This document shows positions 51,400 to 60,219 of a DNA stretch of 64,000 bases, one piece after another (positions within the stretch are counted from its first letter, which is position 1; the number at the start of each line of letters is the position of its first letter). Source of the stretch: Winogradskya humida (GTDB taxonomy: Bacteria; Actinomycetota; Actinomycetes; Mycobacteriales; Micromonosporaceae). Location: contig NZ_BOMN01000054.1 of NCBI RefSeq assembly GCF_016862215.1, forward strand, positions 41,050-105,049, read 5' to 3'. Both the position numbers and the translations under genes were made by a program. Below the pieces are notes generated by a model. That model was not told the DNA's origin and did not search any database. It saw nothing but the letters and a program-made list of their open reading frames with translations.

Positions 51400-52269
51400 A
51401 TGGATGTACGGCTGGGGCAGCTCCGAGCGCTGGTGGCGGTCGCCGACGCGGGCACCTTCACCGACGCCGCGATCCCGCTCGGCATCTCGCAGGCCTCGGT
51501 GTCCCGGACGATCGCCGCCCTGGAGAAGGAGCTCGGCGCCCGGCTGGTCAGGCGCACGACCCGGCACGTGGAACTCACACCGACAGGCGTACGGGTGGCC
51601 GCGCAGGCCCGCCGGATCCTGAGCGAGGTGGCCCACCTCGCCCACCTGGTCGCCGATCGTGGCGAGATCCGGGTCGGGTTCTCCTGGGCCGCCCTGGGCC
51701 GGCACACCCGCCGCCTGCAGAAGGAGTGGGCCGCCGCGCACCCCGACCATCCGCTGGTGTTCGTACAGGTCAACGACGTTTCCGCCGGGCTGAGCAGCGA
51801 CCTGGCGGACGTCGCGGTGATCCGCCACCCGTTCGGCGACCCCCGCTTCGCCACCGCTGAGATCGGCAGGGAGGCCCGTTACGCCGCGGTCGCCACGGAC
51901 AGCTCGCTGGCCCGGCACCGAACCCTGCGCCTCGAGGACCTTGCCCGCTACACCGTGGCGATCGACCAGCGCACCGGGACGACGTCGCTGGACCTCTTCC
52001 CGCAGGACGCCCGGCCCGGCACGATCCGGGAAACCCTCGGCATCGACGAATGGCTGACGTTGATCGCCGCAGGTCAGGCAGTCGGGATCACAGCGCAGGC
52101 GACCGCACACCAGTATCCCCGGCCGGGCGTCGCCTATCGGGCCCTGCGTCAGGCCCCGCCGATCTCGGTGCGCCTCGCCTGGTGGCGCGACGACCCACCC
52201 GCCTACCTGGACGAACTCCTGGCCCTCACCCGCGGCCTGTGGAACGGCTCAGGCGCTGAGGACGGATAG
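51400..52269 (+). CDS. LysR family transcriptional regulator
   Basis: 289 residues. N-terminal winged helix-turn-helix: RLGQLRALVAVADAGTFTDAAIPLGISQASVSRTIAALEKELGARLVRRTTRHVELTPTG, then a PBP-like effector domain (GEIRVGFSWAALGRHTRRLQKEW ... VNDVSAGLSSDLADVAVI). Probably controls the divergent EamA exporter. ATG 51400 begins inside CTACGTATGG; the 68-base gap 51332-51399 contains the ATACGT/ACGTAT pair expected of a LysR site. The 3' end overlaps otsB by 21 bases. Confidence 0.9.
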   Translation: MDVRLGQLRALVAVADAGTFTDAAIPLGISQASVSRTIAALEKELGARLVRRTTRHVELTPTGVRVAAQARRILSEVAHLAHLVADRGEIRVGFSWAALGRHTRRLQKEWAAAHPDHPLVFVQVNDVSAGLSSDLADVAVIRHPFGDPRFATAEIGREARYAAVATDSSLARHRTLRLEDLARYTVAIDQRTGTTSLDLFPQDARPGTIRETLGIDEWLTLIAAGQAVGITAQATAHQYPRPGVAYRALRQAPPISVRLAWWRDDPPAYLDELLALTRGLWNGSGAEDG

Positions 52270-53061
52270 GGCGTCGGCCAGGAAGCGGGCGACGTCCTCG
52301 GGGGAGTCCAGGGTGAGGTCGGCCGCGCTGGAGACCTCGGCGCCCGTCTCCGGGTTGGCCACGGCCACGGCGACGCCGAAGAACGCCGGGTCGACGGCCT
52401 CCCGGGCGCGCAGTGCGTCGAACGCCTTGATGTCGGACATGTCGTCGCCGAAATACCAGGCGCAACCCGCACCCAGCACCGCGTCGCTGATGACCATGCC
52501 CTTGTCCTGGTCGACCGGGGGCTTGAGCTCGACCACCATGCGGCCGCCCTGGATCCGCAGACCGACTCGTTCGGCCTGCTCATGGCCCCAGCGCTCGACC
52601 TCACCCGCCAGTTGCGGCGCCGTGCGGTAGTGCAGGGCGACCGAGAGGCGCTTGTATTCGACGTAGACGCCCTCGGGCAGCTCCGCCTTGGCACGCTCGG
52701 CCAGCTCGGCCATCGCGGGCACCCACGGCAGCGCGGCGGGCTCGGTCACGACATCGCCGTCGTGCCACACCTCCAGGCCGTAGAGACCGTAGAGGTCCAC
52801 GTGCTCCAACGACCCGAAGCGCGACCGGAGGAAGTTCACCGGCCGGGCCGACACGATCGCCACGCGGGCCACCCGCGACGCCAGTTCCTCGAGCACGCCC
52901 AGAACAGAGGGGACGGGCTGCGAGGCATCGGGGTCGTCGGTGACCGGCGAGAGAACGCCGTCGAAATCGAAGAAGAATGTTGTGTCCGTAGCGCGCGAGG
53001 CGGTGAAACGCAATGCCTCGTCGACGCTGAGGGGGTGCGCGGGGCGCGAGGTCTCAGGCAC
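52249..53061 (-). CDS. otsB: Trehalose-6-phosphate phosphatase
   Basis: 270 residues, HAD superfamily. Motif I FFFDFDGVLSPVTDDP (nucleophile is the first Asp of DFDG), motif II VAIVSARP, motif III KPPVDQDKGMVI with the Lys, motif IV YFGDDMSDIKAFDAL. The cap domain is of OtsB type (GLYGLEVWHDGD). Dephosphorylates trehalose-6-phosphate, giving the osmoprotectant trehalose. No otsA synthase is next to it. The start MPETSRPAHPLS at 53061 is plausible though the ribosome site is weak. Confidence 0.92.
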   Translation of the reverse strand: MPETSRPAHPLSVDEALRFTASRATDTTFFFDFDGVLSPVTDDPDASQPVPSVLGVLEELASRVARVAIVSARPVNFLRSRFGSLEHVDLYGLYGLEVWHDGDVVTEPAALPWVPAMAELAERAKAELPEGVYVEYKRLSVALHYRTAPQLAGEVERWGHEQAERVGLRIQGGRMVVELKPPVDQDKGMVISDAVLGAGCAWYFGDDMSDIKAFDALRAREAVDPAFFGVAVAVANPETGAEVSSAADLTLDSPEDVARFLADALSVLSA

Positions 53062-53318
53062 GAAACCCAGCGTACCCGCCGTACGGCGCGATGCATCCCG
53101 GCGCGAGCTTCCTGGAATTGGCGTATGTCGCGGGTACTACCGCGGGGGCTAGTTGACCGCTAGCGTTCTAGGTATGGCACGGGGTTCTCCCGGGCCATCC
53201 GATAGCCCGGACCTGCGACAAGTGCGCCACGGGGCCAGCACCCGACCCCGTGAAAGTGACGGGCGCCGGACGTGGCGGACCGCGGGCGGCCGGGTTGCAC
53301 GCCCGCTGGAGCAGGCCT

Positions 53319-54731
53319 GTGACATCTCGCCGTAATGACGCCGGGGAAACGCAGAAGATCCCGGCCGCCAAAGACTCCAGCAGCCGCGCCTCCTCGGGGC
53401 GGCGTTCCCGAGACCGGCACGCCGACGCGGAGCCCGCTCCAACCGGCAAGGTCTTCGTGCTGGACACCTCGGTCCTGCTCTCCGATCCGGGTGCTTTCCG
53501 CCGGTTCACCGATCACGAGGTGATCGTGCCGCTGGTGGTGATCTCCGAGCTCGAAGGCAAACGCAACCATCCCGAGCTGGGCTGGTTCGCCCGTCAATCG
53601 TTGCGGATGCTCGACGAGCTGCGGATCAAGCACGGCCGCCTCGACCAGCCCGTGCTCTGCAACGACGAGGGCGGCACGCTGCGGGTGGAGCTCAACCACG
53701 CCGACCAGAGCGTGCTGCCGCAGGGGTTCCGCAACGATTCCAACGACACCCGGATCCTCTCGGTGGCTCTCGGGCTCGCCGCGGAGGGTCGTGACGTCAC
53801 GCTGGTCAGCAAGGACATGCCGCTGCGGGTCAAGGCCGCGGCGGTGGGTCTGACCGCGGACGAATACCTGCACGGCCAGGCCAGCGATCCGACCTGGACC
53901 GGCATGGCCGATCTCACCCTCGACGAGGAGGAGGTCAGCAGCCTCTACGCGGGCGAAGAGCTCGAGCTGGAGGCCGCGGAGAACCTGCCCAGCCACACCG
54001 GCCTGGTCATCCATTCGGCCCGGGGTTCGGCGCTGGGCCGGGTCACCCCCGACAAGTCGGTCAAGCTTGTCCGGGGCGACCGCGAGGCGTTCGGTCTGCG
54101 GGGTCGCTCGGCGGAGCAGCGCATCGCGCTCGACCTGCTGACCGATGACTCGATCGGGATCGTCTCGCTCGGTGGCCGGGCCGGCACCGGCAAGTCGGCG
54201 CTCGCGCTCTGCGCCGGCCTGGAGGCGACGATGGAGCGTCAGCGCCACAAGAAGGTGATCGTCTTCCGTCCGCTCTACGCGGTCGGCGGCCAGGAGCTCG
54301 GCTATCTGCCGGGCAGCGAGTCGGAGAAGATGTCGCCCTGGGCGCAGGCGGTCTTCGACACCCTCGGTGCGGTGGCGCACGCCAACGTCGTCGAGGAGGT
54401 CATGGCGCGCGGGCTGCTCGAGGTGCTGCCGCTGACCCACATCCGCGGCCGGAGCCTGCACGACGCCTTCGTGATCGTGGACGAGGCGCAGTCGCTGGAA
54501 CGCAACGTGCTGCTGACCGTCCTCTCCCGGATCGGTCAGGGGTCGCGGGTCGTGCTGACCCACGACGTCGCCCAGCGCGACAACCTGCGGGTCGGCCGGC
54601 ATGACGGTGTGACGGCGGTGATCGAGGCGCTGAAGGGCCACCCGATCTTCGCCCACGTCACCCTGACGAGGTCCGAGCGGTCACCCATCGCAGAGGTTGT
54701 CACCGATCTGCTGGAGGAGATCCCGCTCTGA
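53319..54731 (+). CDS. PIN-PhoH family ATPase
   Basis: 470 residues fusing an N-terminal PIN ribonuclease domain (KVFVLDTSVLLSDPGAFRRF, ISELEGKRNHPELGW, DTRILSVALGLA) to a C-terminal PhoH ATPase: Walker A GGRAGTGKSALALC, Walker B DAFVIVDEAQSLERN, and SRIGQGSRVVLTHD. PIN-PhoH (PhoH2) proteins are RNA helicase/ribonucleases in mycobacteria. GTG 53319 has GGAG about nine bases upstream; an in-frame ATG at 53250 would add 23 Arg-rich residues. The 257-base gap before it (53062-53318) shows no gene; a CACGGGG/CCCCGTG hairpin is present. Confidence 0.93.
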   Translation: MTSRRNDAGETQKIPAAKDSSSRASSGRRSRDRHADAEPAPTGKVFVLDTSVLLSDPGAFRRFTDHEVIVPLVVISELEGKRNHPELGWFARQSLRMLDELRIKHGRLDQPVLCNDEGGTLRVELNHADQSVLPQGFRNDSNDTRILSVALGLAAEGRDVTLVSKDMPLRVKAAAVGLTADEYLHGQASDPTWTGMADLTLDEEEVSSLYAGEELELEAAENLPSHTGLVIHSARGSALGRVTPDKSVKLVRGDREAFGLRGRSAEQRIALDLLTDDSIGIVSLGGRAGTGKSALALCAGLEATMERQRHKKVIVFRPLYAVGGQELGYLPGSESEKMSPWAQAVFDTLGAVAHANVVEEVMARGLLEVLPLTHIRGRSLHDAFVIVDEAQSLERNVLLTVLSRIGQGSRVVLTHDVAQRDNLRVGRHDGVTAVIEALKGHPIFAHVTLTRSERSPIAEVVTDLLEEIPL

Positions 54732-54873
54732 CCCTGAGTCATCGTGAGGCGGGCGCCCGGGCCGGGTTCCCGCCTCACGCCATGCGTGGGTTCAATTACA
54801 TAAAGTCACTCAGCCTACATCGTACGGGTGAGGTGGATGGAGCCGATTCACCCCGTTTTAATGTTAAACATCC

Positions 54874-54889
54874 TGTGATTCATTTCACA
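54874..54889. promoter_or_regulatory. Perfect CRP/GlxR-type operator
   Basis: TGTGATTCATTTCACA is an exact TGTGA-N6-TCACA palindrome, the actinobacterial CRP (Rv3676/GlxR) consensus. It is 155 bases before the transglycosylase-like gene, in an unusually AT-rich stretch (54786-54912). The remaining 313-base gap 54732-55044 holds an imperfect GCCGGTC/GACCGGC hairpin and no gene. Confidence 0.7.
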
Positions 54890-55044
54890 AGGTTGCATTC
54901 TTATTTCACATCGCCTTCACGGTGAGCCATGGTGGCTGGCGAGCATGAATGGCGTGGCCCGGCCGGTCGGAGATCGATCGCGGGCCATGCTGACCGGCTG
55001 AACGGGCCGGTCGCGTCCTTGCCCCCTACGAAGGGAAACTCTTC

Positions 55045-55782
55045 GTGAATCGGCTCTGGAGCCGGGTCGGAATCCGTGTGGCCTCTGTGGGACTGCTCGT
55101 TGCGGGCACGATCGGCGGGGTCTACCTCGGCCAGAGCCGGGATGTCCAGCCGCAGGGAGCGCAGGCGCAGGCGCGGCTTGTCGTTCAGGCGGACGTGAGC
55201 ACGGAGTTCGACGAGATGTCGTTGCTCAAGGAGCGCCACAGCCAGCACGCGGCCGCTCGGGCATACCAGCGTGCGGCGGAGGGTGACGCGGCCTCGAAGG
55301 TCGCCACCGACGCCAAGAGCGCCGCCAGCAAGGCGCTCACGCAGGAGACCAAGGCGATCGAGAAGAAGGAAGCCGACGAGAAGGCCGCGGAGGAAGCCGC
55401 CGCGAAGTCGTCCTCGTCGTCGTCCTCCTCCGGCTCCTCGACGACCGAGGTGGGCCCGATCCCGTCCTCCTGCAGCGAATTCAGCGGCAACCGCGCCACG
55501 GGTTGTGCCCTGATGCTCGACGCGGGCTTCGGGATCGACCAGTTCCCCTGCCTGAACAAGCTGTTCAACCGGGAGAGCGGCTGGAACGAGAAGGCCAGCA
55601 ACGCGAGTTCCGGCGCGTACGGCATCCCGCAGGCCCTGCCCGGCAGCAAGATGGCTTCGGTCGCCTCCGACTGGGAGACCAACGCGGCCACCCAGATCAA
55701 GTGGGGCCTCAGCTACATCGAGGGCCGCTACAACACCCCGTGCGGCGCCTGGGACCACTCGGAGAGCGTCGGCTGGTACTGA
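55045..55782 (+). CDS. Secreted transglycosylase-like protein with coiled-coil region
   Basis: 245 residues. N-terminal signal/anchor (GIRVASVGLLVAGTIGGVYLG), an Ala/Lys/Glu-rich helical stretch, a Ser run (residues about 120-130), then the C-terminal lysozyme-like domain: FPCLNKLFNRESGWNEKASNASSGAYGIPQALPGSKM and IKWGLSYIEGRYNTPCGAW. The Glu of RESGWN is the likely catalytic acid. It resembles aggregation-promoting-factor/SLT-like C-terminal domains and acts outside on peptidoglycan. GTG 55045 has AAGGG upstream. A CRP-type site precedes and a strong terminator follows, so it is probably a single-gene transcript. Confidence 0.88.
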   Translation: MNRLWSRVGIRVASVGLLVAGTIGGVYLGQSRDVQPQGAQAQARLVVQADVSTEFDEMSLLKERHSQHAAARAYQRAAEGDAASKVATDAKSAASKALTQETKAIEKKEADEKAAEEAAAKSSSSSSSSGSSTTEVGPIPSSCSEFSGNRATGCALMLDAGFGIDQFPCLNKLFNRESGWNEKASNASSGAYGIPQALPGSKMASVASDWETNAATQIKWGLSYIEGRYNTPCGAWDHSESVGWY

Positions 55783-55794
55783 CAGACTTGTGAT

Positions 55795-55838
55795 AAATGG
55801 GGTACGCGCTTCGGCGCGTACCCCATTTTCTGTCTTTT
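55795..55838 (+). terminator. Intrinsic terminator
   Basis: A 15-bp perfect stem (AAATGGGGTACGCGC and its complement, 55795-55809 and 55814-55828) closed by a TTCG tetraloop and followed by TCTGTCTTTT. It ends the transglycosylase-like transcript. The next gene begins 20 bases later, so transcription must restart for the protease. Confidence 0.93.
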
Positions 55839-55857
55839 GTGGTGGTCAAATGTCTTA

Positions 55858-56661
55858 ATGCTCCGGAAAGTCGCCCTCCTGCTCGTGCTCGGGATCGTCC
55901 TGTCCGTGAGCCCGCTCGGCGCGTCCGCCCAGGACAGAGCCCGCGTCGTCGTCGGTGGCACCCTCGCGCCCGCCGGCCGGTTTCCCTGGATGGTCCGGCT
56001 CTCCATGGGGTGCGGCGGCGCGCTGACCGCGCCGAGCGTCGTCCTCACCGCCGCGCACTGTGTCGGCAAGACCGGCCCGAACGACCACATCGAGGTCGTC
56101 GCCGGCGTCGCCGACCTGCGCTCAGCCGACCGGGTCACCGCCCACTCGGTCGAGGTCGTCCGTGCCCCCAACTTTCGCGACGAGACCCGCGGCGACGACT
56201 GGGCACTGATCAAACTGGACCGTGAACTCGACCTGCCGACGCTCGAGTTGGGGCGCGCCACGAACGAGAAGGGCCCGTTCACGATCGTGGGCTGGGGTCA
56301 GACCAGCGAGAGCTCCGTCAAGCAGGAGAAACGCCTCCGGTACGCGAGCGTGCCGGTGATTCCCGACGCCGCGTGCGCCAGGGCGTACCGGAAGATCGGT
56401 GTGACCCTGGTCCGGGACGAATCGCTCTGCGCCGGGAAGCCGGGGGTCGACACCTGCCAGGGTGACTCCGGCGGCCCGCTCGTGGGGGTGAGCGGGCACC
56501 GGTGGATCCAGGTGGGCATCGTCAGCTGGGGACTCGGCTGCGCCCGCAAGGAGTACCCGGGCGTCTACACCCAGCTCTCGAAGTTCCGGCCGGCGATCAA
56601 GAAGATGACCGCGAAAATGAGTGTGACCTCCAGTCCGGCCAAGGGCGGTCGGATGGGCTGA
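55858..56661 (+). CDS. Secreted trypsin-like serine protease (S1A)
   Basis: 267 residues. Signal peptide (KVALLLVLGIVLSVSPLGASAQ) then a chymotrypsin fold with His in VVLTAAHCVG, Asp in GDDWALIKLDR and Ser in CQGDSGGPLV; Asp of VDTCQGDSGG six residues before the Ser suggests trypsin-like Arg/Lys cleavage. A pair of cysteines around CARAYRK and LCAGK fits the usual disulfides. A short basic C-terminal tail follows. ATG 55858 starts just after the terminator region with no visible ribosome site. Confidence 0.9.
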   Translation: MLRKVALLLVLGIVLSVSPLGASAQDRARVVVGGTLAPAGRFPWMVRLSMGCGGALTAPSVVLTAAHCVGKTGPNDHIEVVAGVADLRSADRVTAHSVEVVRAPNFRDETRGDDWALIKLDRELDLPTLELGRATNEKGPFTIVGWGQTSESSVKQEKRLRYASVPVIPDAACARAYRKIGVTLVRDESLCAGKPGVDTCQGDSGGPLVGVSGHRWIQVGIVSWGLGCARKEYPGVYTQLSKFRPAIKKMTAKMSVTSSPAKGGRMG

Positions 56662-56721
56662 GCGTGCCTGATCGTGCACGGGAAGTTGGCGAGAGTGGCG
56701 GCCATCGGTAACCATCGGAGG

Positions 56722-57387
56722 ATGAGTTACCCGGGGCCCGAGAGCGACGCGAGCACCAAATTCGGCACGGAGGCCTTCTTCGCCTCGATCGGCCGGGCCT
56801 TCGTGGTGATGTGCGCGGTTGTCCCCGTGCTCTTCCTCATCGAGGCGATCGACCGGGGGCTGGGCGCCGGCACGCTCGACATCGCCGGCGGGATCATCCC
56901 CCGCCGCATCGACGGGCTCGACGGCGTCATCTTCAGCCCGTTCCTGCACGCCGGCTGGGACCACCTCTATGGCAACAGCATCCCGCTGATCCTGGTCGGG
57001 ACGTTCGTGCTCGCCGGGGGCACCCGCCGGTTCCTCTGGTCGACCCTGCTGATCGTGCTCGTCAGCGGGTTCGGGGTGTGGCTCGTCGGCGACCCGTCCA
57101 GCGTCGTGGTCGGCGCCAGCGGCGTGGTCTTCGGCTATCTCGGCCTGCTCTTCGCCCGCGGTTTCGTCGAGCGCAGCTGGTGGAACCTCGCCGTCGCGGC
57201 CTTCATCGGGCTGCTCTACTGGTACCAGATCTACAACATCCTGCCCACGAACGAGGCGATCTCGTGGCAGGGACACCTGTTCGGCCTGCTCGCGGGTGTG
57301 GTCGCAGCGGTCGCGTTCCGGCGCCGCCGGCCCCGGCCGGTCCCGGCGCTCTACGACCCCAACACGACCACGCTCACCGATATCTAG
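56722..57387 (+). CDS. Rhomboid family intramembrane serine protease
   Basis: 221 residues and about six helices. Active-site Ser in VVGASGVVFGYLGLLFARG (GASG) and His in SWQGHLFGLLAGVVAAV. SPFLHAGWDHLYGNSIPLILVG is the conserved loop/helix 2. Cleaves transmembrane substrates within the bilayer. The ATG is directly preceded by GGAGG, an unusually tight spacing, so an upstream start (56674) is possible. It converges on a decayed DMT gene. Confidence 0.9.
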   Translation: MSYPGPESDASTKFGTEAFFASIGRAFVVMCAVVPVLFLIEAIDRGLGAGTLDIAGGIIPRRIDGLDGVIFSPFLHAGWDHLYGNSIPLILVGTFVLAGGTRRFLWSTLLIVLVSGFGVWLVGDPSSVVVGASGVVFGYLGLLFARGFVERSWWNLAVAAFIGLLYWYQIYNILPTNEAISWQGHLFGLLAGVVAAVAFRRRRPRPVPALYDPNTTTLTDI

Positions 57388-57644
57388 GGACTGTTACCGC
57401 CACCGCCACCAAGCCTTGTCAGCCCCGACCGGCCCGCCGGGAGCAGCGGCACCAGCACCGCGAGCACCATCAGCCCCGAGCCGAACGAGATCAGGGCGGC
57501 GCCGATCGGGTCGTCCAGGCGTACCGAAAGCTAGCCGTTGATCCTGGACTGCACGCTGAGCGCGACCCCGGCGACCACCGCGAGCACGACGCCCGCCGCG
57601 CGCCGCCCGGCGGTGACCGCCGGCGGCGCGACGACCTGGGTCAC
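57384..57644 (-). pseudogene. DMT (YdcZ/DUF606) transporter remnant
   Basis: Translating 57644 downward on the minus strand gives VTQVVAPPAVTAG ... VVAGVALSVQSRING, an in-frame TAG at 57531, then LSVRLDDPIGAALISFGSGL and LMVLAVLVPLLPAG before the frame ends at 57384. The run SRING-x-LSVRLDDPIGAALISF matches the YdcZ family start, so the stop looks like a nonsense change. About 85 codons remain of a usual 280-320. The GTG start is still overlapped with the glpX TGA. The 253-base gap 57388-57640 contains nothing else. Confidence 0.7.
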
Positions 57645-58675
57645 ACGGACTCCGGCCAGACCGCCGGCAGGTGACCGTCGAAGTCGACCGAGGAGTAGAG
57701 CTTGAGCTTCTCCAGCCGGTGGTACGAGTCGATCACGCGGATCGTGCCGCTCTTGGAGCGCATGACGATCGACTGGGTGTGTGCGCCGCCGCCCCGGTAA
57801 CGCACGCCCTTGAGCAGGTCGCCCGAGGTCACGCCGGTCGCCACGAAGAAGCAGTTGTCGCCGGTGACCAGGTCGTCGGTCATGAGCACGCGGTCGAGGT
57901 CGTGGCCGCCGGCCAGCGCCTTCTCCCGCTCGGAGTCGTCCAGCGGCCAGAGTTTGGCCTGAATCGCCCCGCCGAGGCACTTCAGGGCGCACGCGGCGGT
58001 GATGCCCTCGGGCGTGCCACCGATGCCCATCAGGACGTCGACGTCGGATTCCTCGCGGGCCGCGGCGATGGCACCCGCGATGTCACCGTCGGAGATGAAC
58101 CTGATGTTGGCGCCGGCCGCCCGGACCTCCTGGATCAGGGCCTGGTGCCGGGGCCGGTCGAGGATGCAGACGGTGACGTCGGAGACGTCGGAGCGCTTGG
58201 CCTTGGCGATGCGGCGCAGGTTCTCGGTGGCCCCCGCGTTGATGTCGATCACGTCGGCGCAGTCCGGGCCCACCGCGATCTTCTCCATGTAGAAGACCGC
58301 GCTCGGGTCGAACATCGCGCCCCGCTCGGCGACCGCGAGCACGGCGACCGCACCCGGCATGCCCTTGCTCATCAGCGTGGTGCCGTCGACGGGGTCCACC
58401 GCGACGTCGACCTCAGGACCGGTGCCGTCACCGACGCGCTCGCCGTTGAACAGCATGGGCGCTTCGTCCTTCTCGCCCTCGCCGATCACCACGACGCCCT
58501 GCATCGGGATCGAGTTGATCAGCTTGCGCATGGCATCGACCGCAGCGCCGTCACCACCGTTCTTGTCGCCGCGGCCCACCCAGCGGCCGGCGGCCATGGC
58601 AGCGGCTTCGGTGACTCTGACGAGATCGAGGGCGATATTGCGGTCCAGGTCCTGGGGGCTTGCTGCAGCGGGCAT
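57641..58675 (-). CDS. glpX: Class II fructose-1,6-bisphosphatase
   Basis: 344 residues: DLVRVTEAAAMAAGRWVGRGDKN, metal sites GEGEKDEAPML and VDPVDGTTLMSKG, and the substrate region IGGTPEGITAACALKCLGG. Full-length GlpX, Li-sensitive type, the key gluconeogenic phosphatase of actinomycetes. It may also act on sedoheptulose bisphosphate. The start MPAAASPQDLDRN is at 58675. It is divergent from DUF4245, a conserved neighbour pair, and overlaps the decayed DMT gene downstream. Confidence 0.95.
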   Translation of the reverse strand: MPAAASPQDLDRNIALDLVRVTEAAAMAAGRWVGRGDKNGGDGAAVDAMRKLINSIPMQGVVVIGEGEKDEAPMLFNGERVGDGTGPEVDVAVDPVDGTTLMSKGMPGAVAVLAVAERGAMFDPSAVFYMEKIAVGPDCADVIDINAGATENLRRIAKAKRSDVSDVTVCILDRPRHQALIQEVRAAGANIRFISDGDIAGAIAAAREESDVDVLMGIGGTPEGITAACALKCLGGAIQAKLWPLDDSEREKALAGGHDLDRVLMTDDLVTGDNCFFVATGVTSGDLLKGVRYRGGGAHTQSIVMRSKSGTIRVIDSYHRLEKLKLYSSVDFDGHLPAVWPESV

Positions 58676-58760
58676 GGCGGGGGCCTCCTCGCGACGGTGC
58701 GGGGGATTCGGATGTCCCGATCCTCACACGTCGACCTGCGCCAAGTCCCGCACACGCGAC

Positions 58761-59318
58761 ATGGTTAACAATGGAGAGGTGTCCAGCACCGAAACCCCGG
58801 CCCCGAGCACGCGCGGCGACCGCAGGCCCCGCGACATGGCCTTCTCACTCGCCATCCTGCTGATCCCGATCGCGCTGCTGCTGCTGTTCTACCGGTTCGT
58901 GCTGGACGGCGACAAGCCGGCGACCGCCGATCCGAGGCCCGCGCTCCAAGAGGCCCGTAACGCGGCGTTGTTCGAGGTCGCGGAGCCGCAGGGGCTCGGC
59001 AAGGACTGGCACCTGCAGACCGCCCTGTTCCGCCGGGGGGATGGTGGCGGCACCCTTCGCTTCGGCTACGTGGACCCGGGCGACAAGCCGCTGCAGCTGA
59101 TCGAGAGCAACGTCGCCACCGCGACCCTGATCCCCGCCGAGCTGGGCAACGCCCCCAAAGCCACGGGCACGATCCGCGCCGGTGCCCGCGCCTGGCAGAA
59201 GTACGACGCCCGCAAGGGCGAGGTCGCCCTGGTGCTGATCGAGAAGGGCCGGACGATCATCGTGGTCGGCTCGGACCGCTCGGAGCACCTCGAGGACCTG
59301 GTCTCGTCGTTGCCGTAA
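58761..59318 (+). CDS. DUF4245 membrane-anchored protein
   Basis: 185 residues: a short basic N-terminus, one membrane helix (MAFSLAILLIPIALLLLFYRFVL), then an outside domain (DPRPALQEARNAALFEVAEPQGLGKDWHLQTALFRR ... IVVGSDRSEHLEDLVSSLP). DUF4245 is a constant divergent neighbour of glpX in actinobacteria, and its function is unknown. Start choice: ATG 58761 or GTG 58779; the latter has GGAGAG right against it, so both are weak. No enzyme motif is visible. Confidence 0.85.
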   Translation: MVNNGEVSSTETPAPSTRGDRRPRDMAFSLAILLIPIALLLLFYRFVLDGDKPATADPRPALQEARNAALFEVAEPQGLGKDWHLQTALFRRGDGGGTLRFGYVDPGDKPLQLIESNVATATLIPAELGNAPKATGTIRAGARAWQKYDARKGEVALVLIEKGRTIIVVGSDRSEHLEDLVSSLP

Positions 59319-59391
59319 TGGGACAGCGCGGGCATCGTCGATCCCTTAGGCTCCCGCAGTCCCGTTCGAACTGCCTCCGGAGTAACCCTTC

Positions 59392-60216
59392 ATGAATCGA
59401 CGGTTCGCCGCCGTTCTCGTTCCCCTCCTCGGCCTCAGCCTCGCCGCCTGCACCGACGACCCCCCGACGATCGGGTCGTCGACCTCGGGGATCAAGGCGG
59501 GTAACTACACGTTCACCACCACCCTCCCGGGCGACAGCGTCGCCAGGGGCGTCGTGGACTCCCCGAGCCACGCCGCGTCGGTCGACTTCGAGACGCTGGT
59601 CGACAAGGACGCCAAGGCCACGATCAGCTACCGGGTCGTCGGCACTGACCGCTTCGTGAAGATCACCACCGGCGCGAGCGAAGCCAATGAGCAGCTGGAG
59701 GCCCTCAAGGCGCTCGGCAGCACCGGCCCCGACGCCGAGAAGTTCAACGAGGGCGTGCAGGCCACCGCCGACATGTTCAGCGGCAAGAAGTGGCTCAAGC
59801 TCGACCTGACGAAGGTCAAGGCGGAGGATCTGCAGCTCAACGCCGACGATCCCGACGTCGCGGGCGTTGCCGCGCTGCTCGCCGGTGCGACCACGACGAA
59901 GGGCGATGACAAGAGCATCACCGGCACGGTCGACCTCACCGGGATCAAGGGCGACTCCCAGATCCTCGGCAAGAGCGCCTTCGAAGGACTCGACCCCGCT
60001 CAGGGCAAGGCGATTCCGTACGTTGCCACGCTCGACAAGGACGGCCGGCTCACCAAGCTCGTGCTGGACATGCCGAAGGTGACGAACACGCCGGCCGGCA
60101 AGTGGACCGTCGACCTCACCGGTTACGGCTCCTCGGCCAAGCCGGAGGTCCCGCCGGCCGCCGAGGTCGACGACGCGCCGGAATCGGCCTACGAGATGCT
60201 CAACGGCGAAGGCTGA
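59392..60216 (+). CDS. LppX/LprG-like (LppX_LprAFG) lipoprotein
   Basis: 274 residues. Lipoprotein signal with lipobox LAAC (Cys at about 20), then a beta-rich domain typical of LppX_LprAFG: GNYTFTTTLPGDSVARGVVD, SVDFETLVDKDAKATISYRV, KKWLKLDLTKV and WTVDLTGYGSSAKPE. In mycobacteria this fold binds lipids and carries them across the periplasm. A GGAG site lies in front of the ATG. It is followed by the convergent exonuclease VII genes. Confidence 0.88.
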   Translation: MNRRFAAVLVPLLGLSLAACTDDPPTIGSSTSGIKAGNYTFTTTLPGDSVARGVVDSPSHAASVDFETLVDKDAKATISYRVVGTDRFVKITTGASEANEQLEALKALGSTGPDAEKFNEGVQATADMFSGKKWLKLDLTKVKAEDLQLNADDPDVAGVAALLAGATTTKGDDKSITGTVDLTGIKGDSQILGKSAFEGLDPAQGKAIPYVATLDKDGRLTKLVLDMPKVTNTPAGKWTVDLTGYGSSAKPEVPPAAEVDDAPESAYEMLNGEG

Positions 60217-60219
60217 GCC

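Noticed and set aside
53153..53335. Small open frame upstream of PIN-PhoH
   Set aside because: No ribosome site, no conserved pattern, and it overlaps the leader of the following gene.
53160..54656. 498-codon minus-strand open frame opposite PIN-PhoH
   Set aside because: Walker motifs and PIN residues on the plus strand establish the real gene.
54890..55044. c-di-AMP (ydaO-type) riboswitch before the transglycosylase-like gene
   Set aside because: Such riboswitches precede cell-wall hydrolase genes in actinobacteria, but I could not match the conserved core; only an ordinary GC hairpin is visible.
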